A program made the position numbers and the translations under genes. Below are positions 22,001 to 30,027 of a stretch of 64,000 nt of DNA, in pieces. The stretch comes from Prasinococcaceae sp. CCMP 1430 (taxonomy: Eukaryota; Prasinodermophyta; Palmophyllophyceae; Prasinococcales; Prasinococcaceae). The notes below the pieces were generated by a model, which worked only from the letters and a program-made list of their open reading frames with translations, did no database searches and was not told the origin of the DNA. The DNA lies in contig RQSC01000858.1 of NCBI GenBank assembly GCA_013416795.1, forward strand, positions 38,625 through 102,624, given 5' to 3'. Position 1 is the stretch's first letter. Every line of letters starts with the position of its first letter.

Positions 22001-22395
22001 AGTCACCTGCGGCTGGCTTCGGCACCCCGAGCGGGTTCGGCCAACCCACCAGTGGCGCATCGCCGGGCGCTGCTAGCCCGGGTTTTGGCGCGGCGGCGGG
22101 AAGCGGCAACGCCTTCGCCTCGGCTAAAGCGGGGGGCAACATCTTTGGCGGAGGAGCCAGCCCCGCCGGCAACGCGTTCGGCGCGGCGGCCGCAAGCAGC
22201 GGAACACCCTTCGGCGCAGCGGCCGCAGGCGGCGGCAATCCCTTTGGCGCAGCGGCAACGGGAGGCGGCAACGCCTTTGGCACAGCGACTGCTGGAGGTG
22301 GCGGCGTTTTCGGCGCACAACCTGGCGGCGCCTTCGGCGCGGGAGCCTCGCCCGGAGGCCCACCTGGCGGCGCCTTTTCGCAAATGCGAAAATAG
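16084..22395 (+). CDS. NUP214/Nup159-like FG-repeat nucleoporin, single exon
   Basis: Predicted cytoplasmic-side nuclear pore subunit involved in mRNA and protein export; 2103 residues without an intron. Residues ~20-435 look like a seven-bladed beta-propeller of the NUP214 type (short WD-like blades such as LLAVSLSADGSLLACA and VAAAWAPAGDVVAIARSDD). An acidic Ser/Glu linker follows (~440-570). FG block 1 (~580-1000) is rich in PAFGA repeats spaced by Lys/Glu linkers. Residues ~1035-1250 are predicted helical (TERTAALADRVAALRERAD..., RDQLRRHYEIIVGRLAEVMDDLEARERAVE), the expected coiled coil of the NUP214-NUP88-NUP62 complex. FG block 2 runs from ~1420 to the end and finishes in SFG/AFG/GFG repeats. 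The ordinary NUP214 order (propeller, coil, FG) is modified here by an extra FG block before the coil. Bases 18879-18994 in block 1 are aberrant (separate entry). Confidence 0.88.
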   Translation: MAEPVEVATVAPSEEVETDAFFFRLRAKLRLPAGSGGAARSARLLAGAQRAGVAAAACDSGVALVRTDALIAGGRDGSNLRTLPGVAFVEMRALLAVSLSADGSLLACATPRSLYIYGSAALLADGAAATAPREIFTLGMDEGEIVQAEFSTHAPHRLLLVTSTGMAYVLQIDANGASGAKLALEGSGDAVAAAWAPAGDVVAIARSDDIICVGADDAKVRWSVRLGEGAMEESMAGLEGALFVEALRWPTDATLLCTVGSADEGDETSALVALDVRSGSAEVAACDVEMGLGIFEDDLTSGSRQRALTHCAAVEQWGVAVVADRRASDDHLNLVSCAWDRSAEQPSPCLLRIAEDIALARVEMVDGNDDFVVGLCMDLTRASDAVDDPRDDEAPAVPCAPLLLALTSAGVLWCYALAAADSDVPVPARDVISAPAAIPELEASQAEAAAPEQPPAEGGSSNDTAEAEGESSQGLGALGAALGAALPDSDDDEESGASAEESVGEVGAGSVAPAAVQSALPDGETEDSTQAGGGRAGTSDDDTDESEVESPFRQEGATEEEPFSFRPSTAAQPGATFSFSQPATPAPGSATKPMTVNPLFSATASGAGIFGAPTTPPESATATPLFGATKPPLFGTPSSGKPAFGALPGGKESDSEPPKEAKPPVAAFPPAAAAMPAFGAAAETKESKPAAAGAFPAAAAAVPVFGASAVPAAAGAFPPAAAAVPAFGAAPAKDTKSSAAAAFPPAAAAVPAFGATPTKEDKKTSAAAAFPPASVPVPAFGAPAKKEDKKAPAAGAFPPATAAVPAFGAAPTKDKKPAAAAAFPPAAAAVPAFGAPAKKEEKKPAAAAAFPPAAAAVPAFGAPAKKEEKKPAAAAAFPPAAAAVPAFGAPAKKEEKKPAAAAAFPPAAAAVPAFGAPAKKEEKKPAAAAAFPGRFFLLFFGRRRRRKGGRRRRHGRKPRGRFFLLFFGRRPAAFPPATAAVPPFGTPAKSPTDSEAASVEPSPAAGDKKTATPPRPVPTPYTPPAPKFGQVDNAQSVEAAFSTEIDSVKSAGEGLAEVIKAIQIGAPTAPFQGVVASHTLPERTAALADRVAALRERADGVRPRMCVLKDRLIDVKVGIAEAEASSAVTLASDGVVAELADERPLPPPAAARRDQLRRHYEIIVGRLAEVMDDLEARERAVESAAAAGAPRKSPAASREPPPSQLYGTIETQRAISRAHARRFDAIEKRMVVLGMLSSSHAAANGTSPVRGSPMPLISASPSVLRSVGNLSSAGGGASSIRQRLAGRLAQDRSPRVTSAKKSTPDSQLRAKGSVPLALAFDATDASTASPAASSMSISQAVREESSASMSVSSAPSQKTVMGTSSVSGLGAFGKKPAASKRSAQPADSAASSAKSVSGKPNGKTSSEKPASTSTIPPATAAVPAFGVPAKKDGKSAAAAAFPPAAAAVPAFGAAPAKETKPAASATYPPSTASVPAFGAAPKKADKRPAAAAAAFPPAAAAVPAFGAPAKKEEKKPAAAAAFPPAAAAVPAFGAPAKKEEKKPAAAAAFPPAAAAVPAFGAPAKKEEKKPAAAAAFPPAAAAVPAFGAPAKKEEKKPAAAAAFPPAAAAVPAFGAPAKKEEKKPAAFPPAAAAVPAFGAPAKEKSTPAGAFPPTTGAVPVFGSSAKEDKPAAVSALPPTTAAVPAFSAPAAKEDKSQAAVGAFSPAAAAAPAFGSVAKSAEAPLAGFGSTVALGSGSTAAPALAFGSSGAKPASDAPTTPPAFGTSTPAPAFGKPPSTPAPSTAGASGPVFGGAASTPASAAASTPAFGAASSTTPAFNLSLGSGSATTPAGATPSPQNVFGKGMTTSLGAASPSAGGFGQAPSFGSSMGGPVQSTPSPFGAAAAAKTSQPSFGTPSTMGGAAGSTGAAAFGAPAAMGSSAAATGAATMTGVPAFGQSSAFGGGAASPSPSAAGSFGTFGKPAGGGFAASAVQSPAAGFGTPSGFGQPTSGASPGAASPGFGAAAGSGNAFASAKAGGNIFGGGASPAGNAFGAAAASSGTPFGAAAAGGGNPFGAAATGGGNAFGTATAGGGGVFGAQPGGAFGAGASPGGPPGGAFSQMRK
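18531..18878 (+). repeat. 81-bp FG-repeat array 1
   Basis: Four-plus tandem units of exactly 81 bp (27 codons), unit starts at 18531, 18612, 18693, 18774 and 18855, encoding KKPAAAAAFPPAAAAVPAFG then APAKKEE. Units differ by only one or two bases. The array ends abruptly at the aberrant segment. Confidence 0.93.
18879..18994 (+). other. Complemented-but-not-reversed segment in the FG array
   Basis: Replacing each base of 18879-18994 by its complement, keeping the order, gives the array sequence at 18669-18784 with one mismatch in 116 (18939 versus 18729). The sequence after it (CCGCGGCATTCCC) continues the array in perfect register; before it 33 bp (11 codons) of the expected unit are missing. 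As written it encodes an alien basic/hydrophobic stretch (GRFFLLFFGRR twice) inside an Ala/Pro/Lys repeat. Complementing it in place would restore an in-frame FG unit. An ordinary inversion would give the reverse complement, which this is not. Confidence 0.93.
20556..20962 (+). repeat. 81-bp FG-repeat array 2
   Basis: About five further tandem copies of the same 81-bp unit as array 1, 2 kb downstream in the same frame. They are nearly identical to array 1 although the intervening sequence is unique, so the arrays have been homogenised or recently duplicated. Confidence 0.92.
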
Positions 22396-22539
22396 CCGCT
22401 GGTGGGTTTCGTTGGCCTAGTCTAATACAGCAGCACCCCCAGCGTGTGCAGGAGGGGCGCGCTCCTCGAGGAGTTCGTGCGGCGTGCTGCGCATGTAAGA
22501 TACATCACTCTATAATTATCGACGTTGACTCGCCAGGGA

Positions 22540-23856
22540 CTACTCGGTTGCGGCGTATTCCACGTCCTCCTTGAGGCGCTGCCCCCCCGCGAGCGTCGCG
22601 AAAGCCGCAAGACCGATGACGTAATGCGCGGCGCACAGCGTGAAGGCCGTGGTCCAGCCCTCAGAGGTGCCATCTGCGGCGCCTAGCACTGCGCCAGTCA
22701 ACGGTACTGCGACTAAACCAGCCATTGTCGCGGCAGTGTTTCCTGCAGCAAAGAGCTGCCCCGCGCCCGCCGGCGCAACATCGAGGGCATTCGCGCTCAC
22801 ACCTGCCAACGTGAGCGCGTTTGCGGCGGAGCCTGCAATGACGAGCGCAACAGCAGTGTCGGGCTCCGTCCCAGGGCGCACAGCCAGCATCAGACACAGT
22901 GCGGGCGCGAGCATGCCGACAGATTGGGCAGCTACGCGAACTGCTCGTCGCTCGGAGCCCCGTCCGATCGCCGCGTCCGCTGCCAAGCCTGCAAACACGC
23001 CAACGGCGGCCTGCAGAAGGTAGGGCGCCGCCGCAGCGGTGCCTAACGCCTCGGCGGACTGCCGCCCTCCCTGCTCCTCCAGCCAAGTAGGCAGCCAACT
23101 CACGAGTCCGTACATGCCATACGAGTTGAAGTACTGGGCAGCCATGATCGCCACCGCCTGCGGAGTCCTCAGCAGAGGCCAATTCACGCTACCGAGCATC
23201 GAGTCAAGCTTCGTAGCGAGGCTGTCACGTTTTCGACCCGTCACCGACGCCTGCGCGGTCGAAGGTGTGGCCATCGACGAGTATTCGTCGGTGCGCCCGG
23301 CCGCACGGGCGCCGCGGGCGGGCAGTAACGTCGCGAGTGGCAACCACAGCAGGGCCAGCGCTCCAAAGAGGTAAAATGCGTACGGCCAGCCGAGCTCCTC
23401 GCTGTCAACAAGGAAGGGCACAACCTTGAAAGCAGCTGCCACCCCCAGGTAGCTCGCGGCGGTGGCGACGCCTACCGCAGCCGACTGCTGCCGCGGAGGC
23501 ACGCTCGCGGAGATGAGGCTGTGGCAAGCTGGGAAGCACAGTCCCTCTGCTGCACCCAGCGCCGCGCGCACCAGCAGCAGCGGCGCGGCGCCCAGGCGCG
23601 CCGCCGAGGGCGTTGCCAGCGTCGCCAGCCCCCACGCGAGCACGCCGACGGCGAGCACTTCGCGCCCGCCATTCCGGTCAGCCACCGACCCGGCCGCAAT
23701 TTGTGTGGCGCCGTAGCCCAGAAAGAATGCGCCGAGCACCTCGCCCGTCTCGGCATAGCCCAACCCTAGCTCCTTCGCGAGCGCGGGCGCGGCGACAGCG
23801 GCGACAGAGCGGTCGGCGTACGATACGGCCACGGCAGCGGCGCAGATGAGCGTCAC
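22540..23856 (-). CDS. Major facilitator transporter, SLC17/PHT4-like (5' end incomplete)
   Basis: Predicted 12-TM anion/phosphate symporter of the major facilitator superfamily; relatives include plastid-envelope PHT4 and animal SLC17 carriers. The visible 438 codons begin VTLICAAAVAVSYADRSVAA (TM1 with the YADR motif) and include GAFFLGYGATQIAAGSVADR (TM2 and the loop 2-3 motif), GAAEGLCFPACHSLI (TM4) and SYGMYGLVSWLPTWL (TM7). A Ser/Arg-rich loop at about 190-220 separates the two six-helix halves. There is no ATG in frame: a stop lies 12 codons upstream, and a plausible acceptor (GGCGCAG) directly precedes TGACGCTC. One or more 5' exons, perhaps with a targeting peptide, must lie in 23857-24530. 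Tail-to-tail with the nucleoporin (144 bp). Confidence 0.85.
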   Translation of the reverse strand: MTLICAAAVAVSYADRSVAAVAAPALAKELGLGYAETGEVLGAFFLGYGATQIAAGSVADRNGGREVLAVGVLAWGLATLATPSAARLGAAPLLLVRAALGAAEGLCFPACHSLISASVPPRQQSAAVGVATAASYLGVAAAFKVVPFLVDSEELGWPYAFYLFGALALLWLPLATLLPARGARAAGRTDEYSSMATPSTAQASVTGRKRDSLATKLDSMLGSVNWPLLRTPQAVAIMAAQYFNSYGMYGLVSWLPTWLEEQGGRQSAEALGTAAAAPYLLQAAVGVFAGLAADAAIGRGSERRAVRVAAQSVGMLAPALCLMLAVRPGTEPDTAVALVIAGSAANALTLAGVSANALDVAPAGAGQLFAAGNTAATMAGLVAVPLTGAVLGAADGTSEGWTTAFTLCAAHYVIGLAAFATLAGGQRLKEDVEYAATE

Positions 23857-24530
23857 TGCGCCGCGCCACGGCGTGGCAGGACCGCACGCTCATGTCAGAG
23901 CTTCGCCAAGCGGATGTCTCGCCTTTGCGGGTGGGCGCAAGCGCACGCACACACTCTTGCGCAGCTAGCGCAGCAGCGACCCGCGGCACTGACCTCCGAG
24001 GCCGTCCATGACGCCACTGGGCGGCATTTCGGCCGCTCGTTGCTCGGCCCTGCTCCTGCTGTCGTTGCCCTGCGAGCGTTGCGCACTGCCCGATCGCGGG
24101 CGCTGCCTGCGCACCCGCGGCGAGTCCCTCGAGCTACCGCTCGCGCGCCGGGGGTGGCACTGCGGGGCGCGGGCGCAGGGGAGGACACACATACAGCGCG
24201 CGGGCGTACGGCACCAGAGGGGGAGGGGAGGAGGGGTCGCGCCTGACGACACGCAGGGAGGCCGCCCGCGCGATCGCGCCCGCGCTTGCGCGCGGTTGCG
24301 CGCGCCCGCGGGCCTCCGCCGTGACAGGCTGCAGGGACCAACACGGCGCTCGATGGCCTCGGAGCTTGCGCGCGCGGCCCACGCGATGGAGCCCGCGTGC
24401 GCCGTGTCCGTGCAGCGCAGACGCCTTCCGCGGCGACGCGACTCGGCGGTCTGCCGAGCGTGCGCTGAGTGGCACCGCTTGACATGCGCACATGTACCAA
24501 AGGATTATACACAAGGCACACGCGGGCGCG
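23857..24530. other. Region expected to hold the 5' exon(s) of the MFS transporter
   Basis: GC-rich DNA between the transporter core exon and the next gene's stop. Several Arg/Ser/Ala-rich minus frames could encode a transit peptide, but I could not choose a start and donor with confidence. Confidence 0.35.
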
Positions 24531-26119
24531 TCAGAAGCCCCAGTCGCGTCCGGCGCTGCCGACGCCCTCGTCCCCAGCTTGGCCCGCGCGCGCGTCCGCG
24601 CTCGCGCGCGCCTCCGAGCGCCGCAACTCCTCGAGCCGCTCCTCCTCCGCCGCCGCCTCCGCCTTCTCCCGCTCCTCTAGCTCGAGCTGCTGCTGCTGCT
24701 GCCGCGCGCGCTTGGCGCGCTTTGCTGCGTTGGGCTGGCTCTTCTGGCCCGCGAGGTACACCTCGTTCTTGAGCGCGTGCCGCAGGTAGGCCGCCTGCGC
24801 GGGCGGCGGGAGGCGCACGCCGCGCGCGTCGGTGGTCAGCGCCGCGCAACCGCGGTCTCGCACGCGTGGCCCGTAGTCCGCTTGCGCGCGCGCGCACGCA
24901 CCTTTTCGGCCTCGCCGCCGCAGGCCTCCCACTCCTTGTATCCCAGGCTCAGCGTGTGCCATCCGTCGCGGCGCAGCGCGTGGAGCTTCTTGCGGGTCAT
25001 GCCGTTGAGCCTGCCGCCCGCGTCGAAGTGCGTGGGGCCCTGCACCTCGATGGCGAGCATGTGGTTGGCGGTGACCACGCCGATGTCAGCGACGAGCCCG
25101 CTCTCGGTGACCACCTCGTTCTCGTGCTCGATGCCCATCGCAGCGAGCGCCGCGCTCACGTCGCGGTGCAGCGCTGAGCTCGCGCCGAGCTCGGCCGCGC
25201 GGCGTGGGCGCTCGCGCTCGCGCCAGTCGGCGGCCACGCCGGCAAGCTCGGGCGGTAGCACGTCGGGCTCCGCGCGCAGCTGCAGCAGCGCGCGCGCTCG
25301 CAGCGCCGCCCGCCGCTGGGCGACGTCCGCGACGGCCTGCTGCGTGCGTCGCGGGAAGCCGCGAATCTCGCCGCGGTCAGCGGCGGCGAACACGCCCTCG
25401 AGCGCGCCGAATTGGCGCACGAGCGCGCGTGCCTGGCGCGCGCCCACGCCCTTCATGCCAGGCACGCCGTCGTCTGCCTTGCCCAGCGCGCCCAGGTAGT
25501 CCGAGTAGAGCTCGGGGGGCAGGCCCCACTCGGCGAGGAAGCTCTCGGCGGTCACGAGCTCCCACTGCTGCGGCCGCTGGCGCGTGGCGAACTCGTGCGT
25601 GCGCAGCCAGGCAACGTTGGGGTAGGCGAGCAGCGCGGAGTAGTCCTCGTCGGCGCCGCAAACGAGCACGCGCTCGGGCGCGCCGCCGCCCGGCTTGGAT
25701 AGCAGCGCGCAGAGCGTGGCAGCCAGGTCGTCGCCCTCGTGCAGCGGGTGCGCGATGACCGCGTCCCAGCCCGCGTCGCGCGCCCACTGCGCTGGCGCCA
25801 GCGCGCCACGGGGCCGCAGCGTGGCGCCGCCTGAGCGGCGCGCAACCGCGGCGGCCGCGCGCTCGCGCGCCGAGGCCGTGGGGTCGGAGCGCGAGCGGTC
25901 GCGCTTGGCGTTGTACGCGCCGCCGCTCGACGAGTAGCGGAGCGTCGTCGCCTTGCCGTGCCCCGAGTCGAAGACGGCGAACGCCGCACGTGGCCGCGCG
26001 TGCGCGACAAGCCGCGCGAGGTACTCCTCGAAGAAGTCGCGCGCCAGGCGCGCGTGCGCCGAGCGCGCGCCGTCTGCGCCCGCGCCGCCCGCCGAGGCCG
26101 CCGCTGACGAGGCCGCCAT
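24531..26119 (-). CDS. 5'-3' exonuclease-like (PIN/H3TH) protein fused to a RAP domain, two exons
   Basis: Exons 24902-26119 and 24531-24794 (107-nt intron, donor GTGCGT, acceptor CCGCGCAG). Residues ~20-270 resemble the 5'-3' exonuclease/FEN domain: RPRAAFAVFDSGHGKATTLRY, GAYNAKR (compare YKANR), HPLHEGDDLAATL (E-DD metal ligands), VLVCGADEDYSALL, and the helix-hairpin-helix GKADDGVPGMKGVGARQARA. In the usual GDSSDN motif the first Asp is Lys (GKADDG), and the N-terminal DG strand is not evident, so activity is uncertain. Residues ~355-440 match a RAP domain, found in organelle RNA-binding proteins: DIGVVTANHMLAIEVQGPTHF, RLNGMTRKKLHALRRDGWHT, LSLGYKEWE, completed by exon 2 (AAYLRHALKNEVYLAG). 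A charged Gln/Glu/Lys coil ends the protein. The combination suggests organelle nucleic-acid processing (inference). Start: Met before AASSAAAS; another lies 15 codons upstream. Confidence 0.82.
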
Positions 26120-26941
26120 CTTCCAACACCCTCCCGCCCACACGCGCCTCCAACTCCCCCCCAACTTTCGCGAGGCACCCGCCGGCCGCGCCGGAGGGCG
26201 AGGCAGGCGCCGCCCGCCCCGCGCGCGCGCTGTGGCGCGCGCAAAAAAAAAACATTTTAAAACAAAATCATAATCAAAATTAAAATTAAAAACGCATGAA
26301 AAACGCCGTGTTGCTGTGTCTCATCACACGCACGCCTCCAGGCGCCCGCCCGCTGAAGAGTCTCCCGTGGGTAATTTGATCGGATCGATCAGATCAGATC
26401 GCAACGCCGACGGATTCCGAATCGGGGTTAGGGTTGGGTGTTTTGGTGCTAGGGTTTGCGTCGAAGAAAAAATTGGAGAGAAAAAAGTGCAGCGCGGTTA
26501 GGGTCGAGTGTTTGTTATTAGGGTTTGCGTCGAAGCACAAAGCTTCACGTAAAAGCTTCAAAGGAAGAGAAAGCCGACGGATTCCGAATCGGGGTTAGGG
26601 TTGAGTGTTTGGTATTAGGGTTTGCGTCGAAGCACAAAGCAAAGCTTTACGTACAGTAAAAGCCTCAAAGGCAGAGGGAAAAAGTGCAGCGCGGGCGGTG
26701 CCACGTGTGCCGCGGGCGAGGCGGGGGAAACCGTGCTTTTTTGCCTTTCGGGCGGTGCTGCGACTTGACCCGAAACCCCCGGGCGCGCCGCAACCAGCAC
26801 AGCGCCGTCAAAAAGCGTTCGATCGGAGAATGAGATCAAACCCTAAATGTGTGTATACCTTAAATGTTTTTTGAGTCGTGGGGGCGATGGCGGCCCGCCT
26901 CGGCGGTCGGCGCGGCCGGAGCGCCCCCTCGCGCGCGCGCC
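26120..26941. other. AT-richer intergenic region with TTAGGG-like repeats
   Basis: Markedly lower GC than its surroundings. Holds an A-rich patch (26245-26300), AAAACGCATG (half of the dispersed element, plus orientation) at 26288-26297, GATC-rich sequence at 26378-26400, the repeat block 26406-26694 and AAACCCTAAATG near 26839. No coding frame supported. Confidence 0.6.
26406..26694 (+). repeat. Three ~60-85-bp repeats carrying TTAGGG/TAGGGTTT motifs
   Basis: Units begin at about 26406, 26487 and 26573. Shared core: GGTTAGGGTTGAGTGTTTGG, then TATTAGGGTTTGCGTCGAAG and usually CACAAAGC, with a following ACGTAAAAGCTTCAAAGG-type segment in units 2 and 3. Leaders alternate between GCCGACGGATTCCGAATCGG (units 1 and 3) and AAAAAGTGCAGCGCGG (unit 2 and after unit 3). 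Each unit has two telomere-like hexamers in the same direction. Confidence 0.88.
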
Positions 26942-27352
26942 NNNNNNNNNNNNNNNNNNNNNNNNNNNNNNNNNNNNNNNNNNNNNNNNNNNNNNNNNNN
27001 NNNNNNNNNNNNNNNNNNNNNNNNNNNNNNNNNNNNNNNNNNNNNNNNNNNNNNNNNNNNNNNNNNNNNNNNNNNNNNNNNNNNNNNNNNNNNNNNNNNN
27101 NNNNNNNNNNNNNNNNNNNNNNNNNNNNNNNNNNNNNNNNNNNNNNNNNNNNNNNNNNNNNNNNNNNNNNNNNNNNNNNNNNNNNNNNNNNNNNNNNNNN
27201 NNNNNNNNNNNNNNNNNNNNNNNNNNNNNNNNNNNNNNNNNNNNNNNNNNNNNNNNNNNNNNNNNNNNNNNNNNNNNNNNNNNNNNNNNNNNNNNNNNNN
27301 NNNNNNNNNNNNNNNNNNNNNNNNNNNNNNNNNNNNNNNNNNNNNNNNNNNN
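26942..27352. other. Assembly gap (411 N)
   Basis: Run of undetermined bases that removes the 5' end of the next plus-strand gene and its promoter. Open frames reading through it are meaningless. Confidence 0.99.
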
Positions 27353-29751
27353 TGCCAGCGCGCGTGCGCTCGCACCGCGCGCGCGGCGCGCCGCTGCGCG
27401 CCGCGTCGGTCACGCCCGACTCGGCGATCGACTTTGAGGACGACGACGAGGATGAGGACGGCCCGCCGCCGACGTGGGAGACGCCCGCGCGGCCCGAGTA
27501 CTTCCCGCCGGGCGTGCCCAAGCCGTCGGACGGCCTCGCCGCCGGCGGCTACGACATCGAGGAGTGGTCGCCGGAGCCCACACCCGCGGTAGAGCGCGGC
27601 ATGTTCGACTCGTGGGGGCAGCAGTACGACGAGCTCAAGGACGTGTGGGTGTACAAAGGCGCCAGCGTGGCCGATCCGGAGGCACCCACGCTGCCCATTG
27701 ACACGCGCTCGACGGTGGAGGACGTCTCCATGGGCTGGACGACGCCCTTCGTGCCCGTGGGGCGCACGGAGTACGAGGACGGGGCGCGCGCGACGGCGCG
27801 CTACAGGGCGGTGCACGAGTACACGTCGATGATGCAGTTGCGCTCCGCGGAGGCGAAAGTTGCGCGCTGGGCGCAGGAGGTGGACTTCTGGGAGTACGAG
27901 TTCAAAAAGATAAACCGCGTCATCAACGCGCAGGTGCTCGACGCGTGGCAGACCGAGCGGGTCAGCGAAGAGCAGGCGGGCGGCGCCGCCGAGGCCGCCG
28001 GAGACGAGGCGGGCGACGCGGGCGACGCGCCCGCCGCCGGGCGGGGGTCTGAGGCGGCGCGGACGCCCGCGTTCCTGCGCGGTGGCGCGCCCGACCCCTC
28101 CGACTTCCGCGCCCAGTCGCAGCGCGGCGCGTGGCTGTACGCGGCGGCGCTCTCCCTGGGCGAGTGGTGCGAGGACGGCCAGCCCGTGCCGCCCGCGGTG
28201 GAGATCCGCGCGCGCGAGATGGAGGCGGCGTTCCACGCGCCGCGCTACGAGCACTGCTGGGAGGGCGACGATGACATGCGCGCCGCGCTCGTGTTCGGCG
28301 CATGCGAGTCGCTCGAGGAGGAGCGCTACGAGCGCGTCGCGCACGAGGGGCTGGCCGCGCGCGGCGTGTACGACGAGGTGCAGGGGAGGGCAGCCTTTGA
28401 GGAGGGCATCGACTGGCGCCACGTGCTGCAGCGCGCCAACGATCTGTGCTTCGCGTGGGCCGACCGCACGCAGCAGCGGGTGGAGAAGGACGCGTGGTTT
28501 GACCGCTACGACCGCGGCGAGATCCTGGACATGTGTGGCACCGACGAGGAGCCATGGTTCCTCAAGGAGGACGGCCGCCGCCCCGCCAAGGGGCCCTTCG
28601 ACTGGATCGGTCGCCGCGCGCCCGAGGCCAAGTTCGGCGCGCTCGCGCCGCCCGATGAGCGGGAGGTACCCGAGCCTGCCTTCGACGTCGCCGAGGACGT
28701 GTCGGGCATGGAGACGGCCCCGGTTGGCGAGTACGAGGTGATCGAGCTCGATCAGCCCACGCCCATTCACAAGCCCTTCCCGACGGTTGCCGCGCTGCAG
28801 AAGGACACGTCGTACGCCGATGCGGTGGACTCGACCATTGACTGGGACCAGGCGCGCTTCGCGGAGGGCCAGCCGCTTGATCCGGACGCATGGGAGCGCC
28901 TCACGGGCGAGCGCCCCGCGTGGGCGGACATTGTGAAGGACGTGGACACGATCGTCGACAGCGAGCTGGTGCGCTCCATTGAGCCCGGCCGCACGGTCGA
29001 CGGCGACGCCGGTGGGCCCGGCGTGAGAGGGGCGGCCGCGGGGGGCGCGCTCGGCGCGGGGGGCGGCGCAGACGAGTTGAGCAAGGACGACGACGCGCTC
29101 GTGTCTGACCTCCTTGCCGACATGCCGCTGGACCTCGACGGGGCCGATGCTGAAGCGGCCGCGGCGAGCACTGCGCAACTCGCGAGCCGGCTGCCATACG
29201 GCTACGGGGCGGAGGGCCTCCCGGCGGACGGTGCCGGGGGCATGAGCCGCTCTCTGGCCCCCGAGGCGCTGGCGGTGCTGCGTGAGGCGCTCGATGGGCC
29301 TCCGGCCATGACCTCGACGCCCAGTGGGGACGAGCTCATGCAGCTGGTGCACCGCTCGGGCCTCTCGCCCAAGCAGGTGCGCTCCTGGTTCTATAGGCAG
29401 TTCGCGCAACGGCGGAAGGAGCGCGCGTCCGCGGCCGAGGCGGCGGCGGCCGCCGCCGCCGAGAACGAGCTGGGCGAGACAGCCAGGCCGGGCGAGGCCG
29501 CGCAGGCCACCCAGCAGCAAGCGCAGCAGCAGCAGGAGGAGCAAGAGGCGCGGGGGGAGGGCGGCTGGAGCCGCGCGCTGCCACCGCAGGCCGTGGCAAT
29601 GCTCGAGGACACCATCCCTGGGCTGCTCGAGAGGGGGCTCACCAAGCCCAGCCGCGATGAAGCCGAGATGCTCGCCAGCCAGACTGGGCTCACCCTGCAG
29701 CAGATCCAGGACTGGTACTACCGCTGCCGCGCCCTGCGTGGCGGCAACTGA
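27353..29751 (+). CDS. Large acidic protein with two C-terminal homeobox-like segments (5' end in gap)
   Basis: About 799 codons visible, open from the gap to a stop at 29751. The N-terminal half is acidic and aromatic with conserved-looking segments (PEYFPPGVPKPSDG, GMFDSWGQQYDELKDVWVYKG, DGARATARYRAVHEY, EDDDEDEDGP) that do not match a family I can name with confidence. The C-terminal 180 residues contain two similar three-helix segments: LAPEALAVLREALDG ... SPKQVRSWFYRQFAQRRKER and LPPQAVAMLEDTIPG ... LTLQQIQDWYYRCRALRGG. Both end in a WF/WY...R helix like the recognition helix of homeodomains. The canonical Asn of WFQNRR is not conserved in either, and a polyQ/Glu linker joins them. Possibly a nucleus- or organelle-acting DNA-binding protein. 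The true start is lost in the gap. Confidence 0.7.
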
Positions 29752-30027
29752 GCGGCTCGCGACGCTGCCGATGCTGCATGCCGATTCCTAACATTTGGTT
29801 ACAAACACTTCATCAACCGACCGCGCCTCTCGCCGCCGCCATCGCTGCGAGCGACGCGTCGCGCCTGTGACCCGTCCGTGCAACACGCTCACCTCGAACG
29901 CGCCGCTGCAAAAATGAGGGCCACTGCTGCTATCCCTGGCTAGCTGAAAGAGGGCACAGTCATCGCTGTCACCGTCCTCATTCCATGTAGCGCCCCGTTC
30001 GCCGTCGTTCGTACTGCGTCGCTGCCA

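Noticed and set aside
26406-26694. A true chromosome end
   Set aside because: The TTAGGG-like hexamers are interspersed in longer units and flanked by genes on both sides.
26847-27437. Open frames spanning the N gap on both strands
   Set aside because: Undetermined bases hide any stops; only the frame downstream of the gap on plus continues as convincing protein.
26860-29544. 894-codon minus-strand frame opposite the homeobox-like gene
   Set aside because: Arg/Leu/Val-rich antisense of high-GC coding DNA; no domain, and it crosses the gap.
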